A program made the translations under genes and the position numbers. Source: Dyella flava (GTDB lineage Bacteria; Pseudomonadota; Gammaproteobacteria; Xanthomonadales; Rhodanobacteraceae). Taken from it: a DNA stretch of 62,560 nt. Under the pieces are notes generated by a model. That model worked only from the letters and a program-made list of their open reading frames with translations. It had not been told where the DNA came from and did no database searches. This document shows, piece after piece, positions 1 to 8,728 of the stretch (position 1 is the stretch's first letter; each line of letters begins with the position of its first letter). The stretch lies in contig NZ_JADIKE010000016.1 in NCBI RefSeq assembly GCF_016904955.1, forward strand, positions 1-62,560. Direction: 5' to 3'.

Positions 1-2120
1 TCACGGTGGGCGGCAGTGCGCAACTGGTGGCCGGTAACGACCTCATCAGCCAGGGTGCACAGCTCGGCGCGGGCGACCAGCTTGCATTGTCAGCCGGTCA
101 CGACATCACCCTCAACGCCGTCACCGACCGGCGCACGCAAACCACACAAGGCTACCAAGGCAAGACGCTGGTCAGCACCGGGCAATACGATGAAACGCTG
201 CGCGGCACGAGCATTGATGCGTTCAACGGCGTGGCGATCACTGCAGGTAACAACCTCACTAGTGTGGCCGGTACCATCACCAGCGCCAACGGTGACGCCG
301 TACTGATGGCCGGCCACGACATCAATCTCAATGCCGGCTATGAAAGCCATGCCTGGCAGCAAGACGGGACTCGCAAGACATCCGGTTTTCTGAGCACGGC
401 CAAAACCGTGACCCACGACGCCAGCCAGAACAGCATCGCCGCGGGCAGCCTGCTGAGTGGCAACAATGTCAGCGTGATGGCAGGTAATGACATTACGACT
501 ACGGCAGCTTCTCTTGCGGCCACCGACGATGTAACGCTGGCAGCTCAAGGCAATATTGTCCTTCTCGCCGGACAACAGCTAACTCAAAGCGAGGAAAACA
601 AACACCAAAGTGGTGGTTTAAGTGGCTCCAAGTGGAGCGATGTGAAAGCGCTCCAAGTCACCAATATCGGCACGAGTGTTCAAGCCGGTGGTGATGTCAC
701 CATCGTCAATGATGGTGCACAGGTGTATCAGGCGGCCAACATACAAAGCGGCGGCGACACGACTCTCGTCAGCGGTGGCGGCATCGCCTTCCTGACCGCT
801 ACGGACATTGATGAGCAAAGCCGTACATCGGGCAAACACAACATCGCCTGGCAAGCTAGTGACAACAGCGGTCACATCGATACAGCGGAAAAGCAGAGCA
901 ACTTCACGACCGGCGGCGATTTGAATGTCGCGACCACAGGTAACGTACTGGTTCAGTACGGACAGCAAAACGGTGAGACTCAAGATCAAGCGATCGCGCG
1001 TATGACCGAAGCGTCCCCCGGGATGAATTGGATGAGTACGCTACAAAATGATCCCTATGTCACATGGAACGCCGTCGGCGAACAACATGATGCATGGCAC
1101 GAGCATCATGAAGGCATGACTCCCGCCTTGGGAGCTATCGTGACGGCAGTCGCTGCGTATTTCACAGCGGGTGCGGCGAGTGCACTTATTGGAAGTGCTG
1201 CGGGTGCTGCTGCAGGTTCCGGTACTGCTTTCGCGGCAGCAGGCGCCAGCGCAACGACAGGAGCAGCTGTCTCCGCGGGGTGGGCCAATGCGACTTTGGC
1301 CGGCGTGGCCGCAGGTTCTGTTGGCGGAGCAGCGGGAGCCGTAGCGCAAGGCAATGACTGGCGTACACCCGCTCTCTACGGCGGTATCACCGGTGGCCTG
1401 ACGGGCTACCTGACAGCGGGCACCTACTACAACAATCCGGCCAACGGCGCCAAACAGTTGGGTGGCTATATCGTCAATGGAGAAGTCGAAAACATCGGTG
1501 AATTTGCCTTGACTTACGCTACCACCAACGCGATGGGGCAGGTGGAAGCGAAGCTGGCAAACAAGCTGGGGATGAATGGCGATCAGCTTAATTGGTTGCT
1601 GATGGCGGGGTCGATAGTGGGGAATGTTGCAACTGGCACAAGATACGAGTCACCTTCAACTAAAAGCACCAAAGATTTTGATCAGACTAGCTACACAGGT
1701 GTTCGTGGATACCTCAACCGAGGCCCGGCAGGACTACCATTCGACACTATTGACCTTTTGCTTGGATTTCAGGGCCTTCCTGACGCATCAACTGCATCGG
1801 TTCTCTACAACAGAGATTCAATCGGCATCAATCAGCCTGTAGCACAGAATCTTACTTGTCATAGCCTTGGCACTGTAACGTGCTCGTATCTCGGTCGGAA
1901 TGGCCTAGTCAATGGCGACATTTACCTAGCTTCGGTGCCATTTACGGTGGTGGCGCCGCCCAATGCCAACATATTGCTTGGGAATGGCGATGCAGTGAAC
2001 GGCTTTTCTGGAGGTGCACTGTTTAATTGGAATGCTACTGTGGTCCCCATTCAGTTCCTAAAAGGGCATCCTTTCGAGAATTATAAGAAATACGTTGATG
2101 AAATGGGGGCGAAGAAATGA
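1..2120 (+). CDS. CdiA/filamentous haemagglutinin-type exoprotein, C-terminal part with putative alpha/beta-hydrolase toxin tip (5' end outside window)
   Basis: The reading frame is open from the window edge, so the gene starts upstream; about 704 residues are visible. Residues 1-330 are beta-helix-type FHA repeats, with recurring units such as GNDLTSVAG and GHDINLNAG. Residues ~330-560 are an Ala/Gly-rich hydrophobic pre-toxin region, as found before CdiA toxin tips. The last ~100 residues change character. CHSLGT (Ser620) resembles a lipase nucleophile elbow with Cys in place of the first Gly. Asp662 in GNGDAVNGFSGG and His688 in GHPFENY complete a plausible Ser-Asp-His triad. Known for the family: two-partner secretion and contact-dependent delivery of a C-terminal toxin. 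Inferred: the tip is a lipase/esterase-like effector acting on membranes. The stop overlaps the next gene by 4 nt (ATGA), as cdiA/cdiI pairs often do. No VENN motif was seen and no CdiB partner is in the window. Confidence 0.85.
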   Translation, partial: TVGGSAQLVAGNDLISQGAQLGAGDQLALSAGHDITLNAVTDRRTQTTQGYQGKTLVSTGQYDETLRGTSIDAFNGVAITAGNNLTSVAGTITSANGDAVLMAGHDINLNAGYESHAWQQDGTRKTSGFLSTAKTVTHDASQNSIAAGSLLSGNNVSVMAGNDITTTAASLAATDDVTLAAQGNIVLLAGQQLTQSEENKHQSGGLSGSKWSDVKALQVTNIGTSVQAGGDVTIVNDGAQVYQAANIQSGGDTTLVSGGGIAFLTATDIDEQSRTSGKHNIAWQASDNSGHIDTAEKQSNFTTGGDLNVATTGNVLVQYGQQNGETQDQAIARMTEASPGMNWMSTLQNDPYVTWNAVGEQHDAWHEHHEGMTPALGAIVTAVAAYFTAGAASALIGSAAGAAAGSGTAFAAAGASATTGAAVSAGWANATLAGVAAGSVGGAAGAVAQGNDWRTPALYGGITGGLTGYLTAGTYYNNPANGAKQLGGYIVNGEVENIGEFALTYATTNAMGQVEAKLANKLGMNGDQLNWLLMAGSIVGNVATGTRYESPSTKSTKDFDQTSYTGVRGYLNRGPAGLPFDTIDLLLGFQGLPDASTASVLYNRDSIGINQPVAQNLTCHSLGTVTCSYLGRNGLVNGDIYLASVPFTVVAPPNANILLGNGDAVNGFSGGALFNWNATVVPIQFLKGHPFENYKKYVDEMGAKK

Positions 2121-2701
2121 GCTTCGTGAATCGTATCGGCACGTTGTGTCTCGCCGTATTGTCGCTGCCTGGCTGTGTCTCTTTGGCGGACTATCAAGTG
2201 GCAATGGCCAATGATGGGTCGTTTGCTGCTTACGATAGGCAATTTATTGTCGATCCAATGAGCTATCCAGTATTTGCGCTTGCTGGCAATGGGCCTATAA
2301 AAAACCCCGACTTTAAGGAGGGTGGCTCCCAATGGAAGGGTGACGAAAGCCCAGACATTTTGCCAACCGATAGGTGGGAAATTACTAGGGTCGTTAATGG
2401 AAATTATTTGGCTTACTCATTTGAATACGACGAGCGATTTTGCAGGCGTCAATTGTTAATGGACAGAAAGTGGCTTGCAAAAACTTGCAATAAAAACCAT
2501 GAAATGAACACCCATGTAAATGAATATGCCTACCTTTACATAAGGAGAGATGGGGTGGTGTATGGATGGCAATATATAAACAATAACAAGAGGATGCCAT
2601 TTGAAAAAACTTGGTTCAACGTGATGAATAAAGGGGATTGGTCAGGCCAGCCATGGTTCAAATGCGTAGAGCGTTGCGACAAGCTTGTGAATATGAAGTA
2701 A
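2117..2701 (+). CDS. Candidate immunity lipoprotein paired with the upstream toxin tip
   Basis: 194 residues. The N-terminus has a short hydrophobic stretch ending in the lipobox SLPGC, so the mature protein is probably a periplasm-facing lipoprotein. No known domain was recognised. The C-terminal half is rich in Tyr, Trp, Asn and Lys and has Cys residues in FCRRQL, KTCNK and KCVERCDK that could form disulphides. The start codon overlaps the toxin stop (ATGA), which implies translational coupling. A second, broken copy lies ~240 bp downstream. Position and overlap suggest an immunity protein; a membrane-anchored periplasmic inhibitor would fit a lipase-like toxin acting at the envelope. Base composition is clearly more AT-rich than the flanking genome, a sign of transfer. 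Function is inferred from context only. Confidence 0.75.
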   Translation: MSFVNRIGTLCLAVLSLPGCVSLADYQVAMANDGSFAAYDRQFIVDPMSYPVFALAGNGPIKNPDFKEGGSQWKGDESPDILPTDRWEITRVVNGNYLAYSFEYDERFCRRQLLMDRKWLAKTCNKNHEMNTHVNEYAYLYIRRDGVVYGWQYINNNKRMPFEKTWFNVMNKGDWSGQPWFKCVERCDKLVNMK

Positions 2702-2702
2702 T

Positions 2703-2868
2703 GCATGATTTTCTACGCCAATGTGTATTCACGATGCTATGTAAGAAATCTTGTCTGGCGTACGCCAATGAGCGTCAATTACATCGCCGTTTCGTCGGCC
2801 CGATATCGGGGAAAAATGCGCAAATCGTGGCAGCGGACGACGTCGCGACGGCCGCGGTTCGTCAGTGA
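2703..2868 (+). pseudogene. Remnant of exoprotein shaft sequence (first copy)
   Basis: Downstream of the immunity gene the + strand reads HDFLRQCVF... and ends in AQIVAADDVATAA, which looks like a piece of an FHA/CdiA shaft repeat. It compares with LAATDDVTLAAQGNIVLL in the intact gene. A related stretch follows the second immunity copy at 3516. There is no start or ribosome site. I read it as leftover shaft sequence carried along with a displaced toxin/immunity module. Confidence 0.45.
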
Positions 2869-2942
2869 AAATTCAATTCTTAGCAGGGCATCTATTTGAA
2901 AGCTACAAGAAGTAGTTTGAACAAAAAGGTGGTCGAAAAGTG
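2865..2942 (+). pseudogene. Remnant of a second toxin C-terminal tail
   Basis: In frame from GTG at 2865 the sequence reads VKIQFLAGHLFESYKK, then TAG at 2913, then FEQKGGRK. This matches the end of the intact toxin (VVPIQFLKGHPFENYKKYV...) position by position, including the presumed catalytic His; the Tyr codon TAC has become TAG. It ends on the start of the second immunity copy, mirroring the overlap of the intact pair. Only ~27 codons survive, so this is an orphan toxin tip fused behind shaft remnant. Confidence 0.8.
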
Positions 2943-3515
2943 ATCAGTGGCGCGAATATGGTTGGAATTAATTCCTTCACATTACTCCTTTGTGGCTGCG
3001 CATCAATGGCCGACTATCAGGTGGCTACGGCAAGTGACGAGTCATTTGCAGCTTAAGATAAGAGGTTTTCGGTTGATTCGAAGAATTATCTGATTTTCGC
3101 CCTGGCGGAGGATAGGCCTAAGAAGAATCCTTGGGGACAGATACGTGATTGGCCCGAGAGCGAGACAACGGATATTTTACCGAGCGATAGATGGGAGGTC
3201 ACAAGAGTTGTGGATGGTAAATATTTGGATTTTTCATCGGAGTACAACAATAGATTTTGCAGGCGACAATTTTTTATGAATCGTCCCAAATTGATGAATG
3301 CATGTAAGGTTGGCGTGATGAATGCTCATGTTGATCAATACGTTTATTTATATATTACGCGTGCGGGCTATGCATATTCGTGGCAATACGTTTTTAATAA
3401 TAAAAAAATACCTTTCGAAAAAACTTTGTTTAAGGTGGTTAATAAAGGTGATTGGTCAGGCCCGCCTTGGTTCAAATGCATACAGCGTTGCGACAAGCTT
3501 CCGAGCATGCAGTAA
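2940..3515 (+). pseudogene. Second immunity lipoprotein copy, interrupted by one nonsense codon
   Basis: Reads from GTG 2940 (or ATG 2958) as a divergent copy of the gene at 2117: lipobox region LLCGCASMADYQVA, then ESFAA followed by TAA at 3054-3056 where the intact copy has TAC (FAAYDRQF). After the stop the frame stays open and collinear to the end, with the same FCRRQ and KCIQRCDKL motifs. One base change explains the break. Translation could restart at 3210 (101 residues), but that product would lack an export signal. The copies differ at many positions, so this is an old duplication or a separately acquired allele rather than a recent tandem copy. Confidence 0.85.
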
Positions 3516-3751
3516 CGCATAGCTTCCTGCGCGGAGTGTATTTGCGATGTTTCGGAAGAAGATCTTTCCTTTGGTCGCTTACTCATCAGCAGCTGTGTCA
3601 TCGTCACGGCCTACATGATGTCAACAGGCAGGTCGCGAAAATCTTCGCGACTGAGGATGTGATCGTGGCTGCCGGCAACAATTTCAAAATTGGCGTCGTT
3701 CTCGGTATGAGCAGTGCGACCGAACGACAAAATCCGGCAATGTGCGCTTGA
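3516..3751 (+). pseudogene. Remnant of exoprotein shaft sequence (second copy)
   Basis: Directly after the broken immunity copy the frame reads HSFLRGVYL..., then ATEDVIVAAGNNFKIG and SSATERQNP. It is collinear with the remnant at 2703 (HDFLRQ...AADDVATAA) but runs further. AGNN-type units are typical of FHA shafts. The frame closes at 3751. The following ~100 nt (3752-3859) hold only short broken reading frames; one stretch reads LNVFNWTDGSNKEIPHCT and may be another decayed tip. Confidence 0.45.
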
Positions 3752-3859
3752 ACGTCTTTAACTGGACGGATGGCTCCAACAAAGAAATTCCGCACTGTAC
3801 CTAAACCGACATCATCCCGCAGGGCGGCCTGAATGATGGTGTTTCACTAAGGAGGAAAT

Positions 3860-4504
3860 ATGAAGTGAATACTGGTATCGCTGGCAATGGCGGCTACGGC
3901 TGGATGCGCCTACCCAGCCAAAACAATAGTTGGTAAAAATGATGCGCAGGGTGCTGTGCAGGTGGCGCCATCCATCGTCGAGTTGCCCCCTCGTGTGGGA
4001 AGTTTCCAGGCGCCAAACCAGATCAGGGAATTCGATCGAGATTTTGTGCTGGCGTCCAGTTCTCAGAATGGCGGTCGGTTTCTATTCGAATACGTGAGCG
4101 CTAATGAAACCGTTGATAACTGGAAAACGATGATTTCCGTTGTTTACGCTAAGGGGCAGAGTCCTAGCCCTCTGCAATGGGGAAAGACTTTTTCCATGAG
4201 CGCAGCGAGAGATACGCCTCACTATAGCGTGTGGGCAACCAAGGATAACGGCTACGCCAAGGTGATATACGAGCCAAATGGCCAGTTCCCTGGCTACGAA
4301 GTTGACGCTTTCCGCACGTATCACCTTTCAGCCTGTAAGGGGCTTGTAGCCCTTCAATACGCAATTCGGCCCGATATGGCGGATGCGAATGACAATGACC
4401 CAAAAGCAAAGCATGAGGTTCTTTTAAAGCTTGCTGCTCAGTCTAAGGAGTTGGCCGATCGAATCAGGGATTCGGCTTGGGTCCCCGATTGTTCGAGAAA
4501 GTAG
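3860..4504 (+). pseudogene. Lipoprotein gene with TGA at codon 3 (unrelated to the two immunity copies)
   Basis: A strong ribosome site (AAGGAGG) precedes ATG 3860, followed by AAG and TGA, then an in-frame ILVSLAMAATAGC, which is a lipoprotein signal with lipobox ATAGC. The natural start therefore lies at 3860 and is cut by a nonsense codon. The next ATG (3887) falls inside the signal peptide, leaves MAATAGC and should not export. Downstream the frame is open for 205 residues with no recognised domain (motifs EFDRDFVLAS, FRTYHLSACKG). Its place at the end of the toxin/immunity remnants suggests a displaced immunity or accessory protein. A sequencing error or read-through would rescue it. Confidence 0.7.
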
Positions 4505-4648
4505 TAGGTGGATTCGTAAGCTTTCCATGCACGTGGCCGTGGCAAAAGCTGAACTTCGTGGAATGGTTGCCCCATTCAGGATGCTCTTTCAGGCTCAGTC
4601 CGGCACTTCAGTCAGCTTCTTTATAAACGCTTGATAGGGATTTTTAAT

Positions 4649-5116
4649 ATGCAAAGGACAGTGGTCCATCTCGTTGCCTTGTTGGCACTCACGCTTAGCT
4701 CGTCGTCGTGCACCAATGTGCGCCAAACCTCGGCTGATCAGGCGTCGAAGCGCATGGCGCTGGCGGCAAAAGCATTTCCAGGGCATCAGGAGTACCTGTA
4801 TATCGACGTACCCGCTGCGGACAACGGTGTGAGCAACCTGATGATGCGAGCCGTCATCGGCGAAGCGGCGTGGATGGAGCAGCTGACAGATGCCATGGCC
4901 AGCGGAGCGAATGCACCCATCTACCTAGTGGTGGGCGGGCGCGATAACGGCGTTGCATATTCGGCCGTCAAGAAGGCCCTCAATACGTTCAAGGGACAAC
5001 AACTGCCTCAATTGCATCTGGCACTGATCGGTGACGCTGGTCAGGCTGAGCAATTGCGGGGCGCAGTCGAGGCGCTTGGCTCGGAATATTGCGTACTCTC
5101 GTTGACGCCTGGATGA
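4649..5116 (+). CDS. Hypothetical lipoprotein
   Basis: 155 residues from ATG 4649 (an in-frame TTG at 4631 is less likely; AGGGA lies ~9 nt before the ATG). The N-terminus MQRTVVHLVALLALTLSSSSC is a clear lipoprotein signal. The mature part has alternating beta/alpha character (YLYIDVPAADNG, APIYLVVGGRDN, LHLALIGDAGQAEQLRGAVEALG), reminiscent of a small Rossmann-like fold, but I do not recognise the family. It is the last gene of the toxin/immunity region and its base composition is close to the genome average, so it may belong to the host backbone. Confidence 0.65.
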   Translation: MQRTVVHLVALLALTLSSSSCTNVRQTSADQASKRMALAAKAFPGHQEYLYIDVPAADNGVSNLMMRAVIGEAAWMEQLTDAMASGANAPIYLVVGGRDNGVAYSAVKKALNTFKGQQLPQLHLALIGDAGQAEQLRGAVEALGSEYCVLSLTPG

Positions 5117-5598
5117 CTGCGGGCAGACGAGCGATGCGTTGAGTCATGCCGGTGCGACTGGGATTGTTTATTGAGCTTCTTATGGTGCCCAGAGTCGCTG
5201 CCCAGTCTTGTCGATGGGTCGGGAGTATCGCCATCGCATTGGCTGCTGGTCGTGCTTCGATCGACGCTACGTCATGTTCGTCGGCCTGGGTTCCGTCGAA
5301 GCGGCGAACTGGAGATTGTGGCGAGATAAAAAAAGGCCCCCTTGCGGGGGCCGGTGCTACATGCGTGGAGTAGGCCAACCAGAGGAGTAGGCTGATTGCC
5401 CGCCGGGACTGGAGGAGTACCGGCCCGCATAGAATGAGCTAATCCAGATGTCGCCCGTAAGCAGCGGATGCCGCTAATTAGCGTGGGTGAAGGCCTACAT
5501 TTTGCGGCGACGCTTAGGTCAGGTGAATGGCAACGCCGGATGGTGGTCAGCAGGCCAGCCTTATCTACGATGCGGACTGCGTACCGAGCACTTGTGGT
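5117..5598. other. 482-nt stretch without a convincing gene
   Basis: Short frames here lack ribosome sites and coding character. The only clear element is the minus-strand terminator at 5328-5352. No repeat or RNA gene was recognised. Confidence 0.6.
5328..5352 (-). terminator. Rho-independent terminator, minus strand
   Basis: On the minus strand GGCCCCC-GCAA-GGGGGCC is followed by seven U. It lies ~250 nt past the stop of the ELM1-family gene, so either that transcript has a long 3' tail or a short unrecognised transcript ends here. Confidence 0.8.
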
Positions 5599-6570
5599 TC
5601 ACCCAGCAAGAATGCGCCTGCGCAGCACCTCGGCAATCGCCGCCGTCTCGCGCAACGGTGTCTGCTGCGCAAGCGGCTCACTGTCCAGATCATGCAGCAA
5701 CCCCGCTTCGCGCAGACTTTGATGAAAGCGCGCCAGCTTGGGCGGCAATGGCGCGGTCACCAAGGTTTGCACGGCGCAACCCACGGCACAGGCTTCACTG
5801 AGCATGTTGACCGAATCGGGCGTGACCACCAGACGGTCGGCCCAGCCCATCACGCCGGGGTACGGATTGTTGCCGTCATCGGGCCCGGACCAGACGATGC
5901 CGGGGATGTTGCGCAAGGCTTCGCGCATCACGTCGATCACACCTGGGGGCGTGCGGCGTGAGCCCAGCACCATCACGCTGCCGCCTTCGCTGCGTTGGCG
6001 GGCGAGCAGCCGCGATACCAGCTGTTGTGCGTAATCGATGTCGATGCGGATACCGGTACGTGGTCCGCCGATCAGCACCCCGACGCGTGGACCGGGCAGG
6101 TCGCCCAGGGTGGAACAGGCATCGCGGCCGTCTTCGAGCCAGCTGTCGTCGATGGGGTTGAGTGATCCCAGCGGGCGCAGCACGTTGCTGCCGTTGAGCT
6201 GGTCGTGGCTTGGTGCGATGACGGTGTCCCAGTGTGCGGGATCGATGCGTGGATCGAGAATCTGTACCGTATGGCAATGGTGCTCGGTCAGGTCGCGCAG
6301 CATGCGGGTGAACAGGGCGGCGCTGCGGCCGCAGCCGATGGCGACGTCGGGCCAGGGTGGGGCGAAGGCGTTGCGTTGCGGGCGGGGCAGGGCGAGGCGT
6401 CCGCCCAGCGTCAGGCGCGGGGATAGCCATGACCAGGGCGCACGTGGCTCCCATACCAGGTGGCGTACCGGCATCCGTAGTCGTTCGGCCAGGGCCAGCG
6501 CCTGGCGCTGGTTGCCGGCGGCGAGGTCGGTGATGGCCCAGCATTCGCCTGGTGGCGCCGTATGGCTCAT
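5599..6570 (-). CDS. ELM1/GtrOC1-family (DUF1022) putative nucleoside-diphosphosugar-type protein
   Basis: 323 residues from ATG 6570. The opening CWAITDLAAGNQRQALALAE and the later QILDPRIDP, APSHDQL and VTPDSVNMLSEACAVG are hallmarks of the bacterial relatives of plant ELM1 (COG3660/DUF1022), which resemble GT-B glycosyltransferases such as LpxB and MurG. The real substrate is not established for bacterial members. It is monocistronic here and close to the LPS gene cluster, which would fit an envelope glycosylation role, but that is inference. The family call is fairly sure and the function is not. Confidence 0.75.
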   Translation of the reverse strand: MSHTAPPGECWAITDLAAGNQRQALALAERLRMPVRHLVWEPRAPWSWLSPRLTLGGRLALPRPQRNAFAPPWPDVAIGCGRSAALFTRMLRDLTEHHCHTVQILDPRIDPAHWDTVIAPSHDQLNGSNVLRPLGSLNPIDDSWLEDGRDACSTLGDLPGPRVGVLIGGPRTGIRIDIDYAQQLVSRLLARQRSEGGSVMVLGSRRTPPGVIDVMREALRNIPGIVWSGPDDGNNPYPGVMGWADRLVVTPDSVNMLSEACAVGCAVQTLVTAPLPPKLARFHQSLREAGLLHDLDSEPLAQQTPLRETAAIAEVLRRRILAG

Positions 6571-6730
6571 ACAGGCCCGGCCTGGTTGACCGGCGGCAGC
6601 AGGGTGGAGGCGATTGTCGTCGGATTGTGCACAGTTCGTTCCGCCTTGTTTACTGCTGTCCGGTCTGGCTTGCCCTTACACTCTGTACCCGTTGCGCCGG
6701 CGAAGGCGCGTTGTCATGCAGAGGATACCG

Positions 6731-7324
6731 ATGAGCGAGAAGCTTGCCGAGGCAGCACTGGATCAGTTGTTTCGTAGCGCCCGTACCTTTAACGCATTCC
6801 TGCCCAAGCCGGTGAGCGATGAGCAGTTGCATGCGTTGTACGATCTTGCGAAGTTCGGCCCGACCAGCGCCAATTCGTCGCCGATGCGCGTGGTGTTCGT
6901 GAAGTCGGCGGAGGGCAAGGAGAAGCTCAAGCCATTCCTCTCCGAGGGCAATCGCGCAAAGACGATGGCCGCGCCGGTCACCGCCATCATCGCCACCGAT
7001 CATGAGTTCCACGAAAAGCTGCCGCAGCTGTTTCCGCATGCCGATGCGCGCAGCTGGTTCGTGGGCAACCAGGACCTGATCGACCGCACCGCCTTCCGCA
7101 ACGCGACCTTGCAGGGCGCCTACGTGATCATGGCGGCGCGTGCGCTGGGCCTGGATTGCGGTCCGATGTCGGGTTTCGACAATGCGGGCGTGGACAAGGT
7201 GTTTTTCGCCGGTACGTCGATCCAGTCGAACTTCCTGATCAATATCGGCTACGGCGACAGCAGCCGTGATTTGTTCCCGCGCAGCCCGCGTCTGTCGTTC
7301 GACGAGGCATGCCGCCTGGAGTGA
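6731..7324 (+). CDS. Nitroreductase-family protein, RutE/malonic semialdehyde reductase-like
   Basis: 197 residues from ATG 6731 (AGAGGA six nt upstream; the frame is open further 5' but without a better start). The length equals E. coli RutE (~196). [37 protein letters not shown] is the FMN-binding nitroreductase N-terminus; the later [20 protein letters not shown] and [16 protein letters not shown] match the RutE/YdfN group. RutE reduces malonic semialdehyde to 3-hydroxypropionate in pyrimidine degradation, but no other rut gene is present here. The physiological substrate may therefore differ, for example quinones or aldehydes. Confidence 0.85.
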   Translation: MSEKLAEAALDQLFRSARTFNAFLPKPVSDEQLHALYDLAKFGPTSANSSPMRVVFVKSAEGKEKLKPFLSEGNRAKTMAAPVTAIIATDHEFHEKLPQLFPHADARSWFVGNQDLIDRTAFRNATLQGAYVIMAARALGLDCGPMSGFDNAGVDKVFFAGTSIQSNFLINIGYGDSSRDLFPRSPRLSFDEACRLE

Positions 7325-7389
7325 ACGCGGCATGTTGCGGGGCCACCTAAGATAGGGGCTCCGCAGCGCGCTACTCGGGCTATCCAACG

Positions 7390-8109
7390 ATGATCGAGCC
7401 ACTAGAAGTTTTCCTGCGTCTGGCCCTGGCCGCGGTGCTGGGGGCGGTGATCGGTCTTAACCGCAGTCGCAATGAATGGACGGCGGGCATGCGCACTCAC
7501 ATGCTGGTCAGCGTAGGCGCGGCCCTGGCCATCATTGTTTCGGCGTTTGGCTTTCACGATGTGCTCGGGCAACCGAATGTGTCGCTTGATCCATCGCGTA
7601 TTGCGGCCCAGGTGGTCAGTGGCATCGGTTTCCTGGGCGCCGGCACGATCATGTTCATGCAGCGCGAACAGATCATCCGTGGCCTGACCACCGCGGCCGG
7701 TCTGTGGGCCACGGCATCCATCGGTCTGGCGGCGGGTAGTGGTTTGTTTGCGGCAGCGGTGATCGCTACCGGCGTGTGCTGGCTGATCCTGGCACTGCTC
7801 AAGCCGCTGGAGCGCAGGCTGATGGCATGGGGCCAGCACGGTGTTCCGCGCTTGCGCCTGCATCTGAGCGATGCGACCGCGCTGGGTTCGGTGGAGGCGA
7901 TCGTGTCACGCCGCCATCTGCCGCTGAAGAAAATAGTCCTGCGTCGTCTGGAAGATGGTGACGATCAGGTCGATCTGGTGTTTGGACCGGCGATACGCAA
8001 CGACCAGCTGATGACATTGGCTGATGAGTTGCGTGGGCTGGAAGGTTTGCAATCTGTGTCATTTGAATCGGCGTCGCGAACGCCTTCTTCACCACCCCCT
8101 ACTGATTGA
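7390..8109 (+). CDS. MgtC/SapB-family membrane protein
   Basis: 239 residues. The N-terminal ~140 residues contain four to five hydrophobic segments with the family signatures GLNRSRNEWTAGMRTHMLVSVGAAL and SGIGFLGAGTI (spaced). The C-terminal ~90 residues are soluble and may form an ACT-like domain (LRLHLSDATALGSVEAIV). MgtC proteins act in Mg2+-limited growth and modulate F-type ATPase in Salmonella; many environmental members have no defined role. No mgtA/B gene or Mg2+-responsive leader was recognised. Confidence 0.85.
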   Translation: MIEPLEVFLRLALAAVLGAVIGLNRSRNEWTAGMRTHMLVSVGAALAIIVSAFGFHDVLGQPNVSLDPSRIAAQVVSGIGFLGAGTIMFMQREQIIRGLTTAAGLWATASIGLAAGSGLFAAAVIATGVCWLILALLKPLERRLMAWGQHGVPRLRLHLSDATALGSVEAIVSRRHLPLKKIVLRRLEDGDDQVDLVFGPAIRNDQLMTLADELRGLEGLQSVSFESASRTPSSPPPTD

Positions 8110-8125
8110 AGCAGGAGATTCTTCA

Positions 8126-8719
8126 ATGCGTACTCTTCGTTATGTGATGTTGGCCGGGCTGCTTGGTGCAGCGATGTCGGCGCAAGCCGCTCCGGTGACC
8201 TACAAGCTCGACCCCAATCACACCATGGTGTTGTTCAGCTGGAGCCACTTCGGCTTTTCCAATCCGGTGGCCGATATCGGTATTGCCGATGGCACGGTGG
8301 TGTTCGATCAGCAGAACCCGTCCAAGTCCTCGGTGGACGTGACCATGCCGCTGAGCAACCTGGACACCCACGTGCCGGCGCTGGACAAGCACCTGAAGGA
8401 GCCTGACTTCTTCGATGCCGACAAGTACCCGACCATCACCTTCAAGAGCACCAGCGTGCAGTCGCTGGGCGGCAAGCATTACAAGGTGACCGGCGACCTG
8501 ACCGTGCACGGCGTGACCAAGCCGGTGGTGCTGAACGCCACCCTCAATGGCGTCGGCACGCATCCGATGACCGGCCAGCAGTCGATCGGCTTCAATGCCA
8601 CCGGCACGCTGAAGCGTTCGGATTTCGGCCTGGGCGCTTATGTGCCGAAGGTGAGCGACGAGATCCAGCTGACCATCACCACCGAAGGCTCGGTGCCGAA
8701 GGCTGACGGCGCGAAGTAA
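8126..8719 (+). CDS. YceI-family periplasmic lipid/isoprenoid-binding protein
   Basis: 197 residues from ATG 8126 (CAGGAG at good spacing). A signal peptide ends around SAQA|AP. The mature part begins with YKLDPNHTMVLFSWSHFGFS and contains VDVTMPLSNLDTHV, PDFFDADKYPTITFKST and GDLTVHGVTKPVVL, all classic YceI lipocalin-like motifs. Members bind polyisoprenoids such as ubiquinone-8 precursors in the periplasm. The closing GLGAYVPKVSDEIQLTI is also typical. It follows mgtC by 16 nt and may be co-transcribed with it. Confidence 0.92.
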   Translation: MRTLRYVMLAGLLGAAMSAQAAPVTYKLDPNHTMVLFSWSHFGFSNPVADIGIADGTVVFDQQNPSKSSVDVTMPLSNLDTHVPALDKHLKEPDFFDADKYPTITFKSTSVQSLGGKHYKVTGDLTVHGVTKPVVLNATLNGVGTHPMTGQQSIGFNATGTLKRSDFGLGAYVPKVSDEIQLTITTEGSVPKADGAK

Positions 8720-8728
8720 GCGTTCTAC

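Noticed and set aside
2638..2702. First part of the open frame 2638-2868 as a real gene start
   Set aside because: It is out-of-frame sequence inside the immunity gene; only the downstream part resembles shaft sequence.
8024..8125. 5' extension of the yceI frame into mgtC
   Set aside because: The signal peptide begins at ATG 8126 with CAGGAG upstream.
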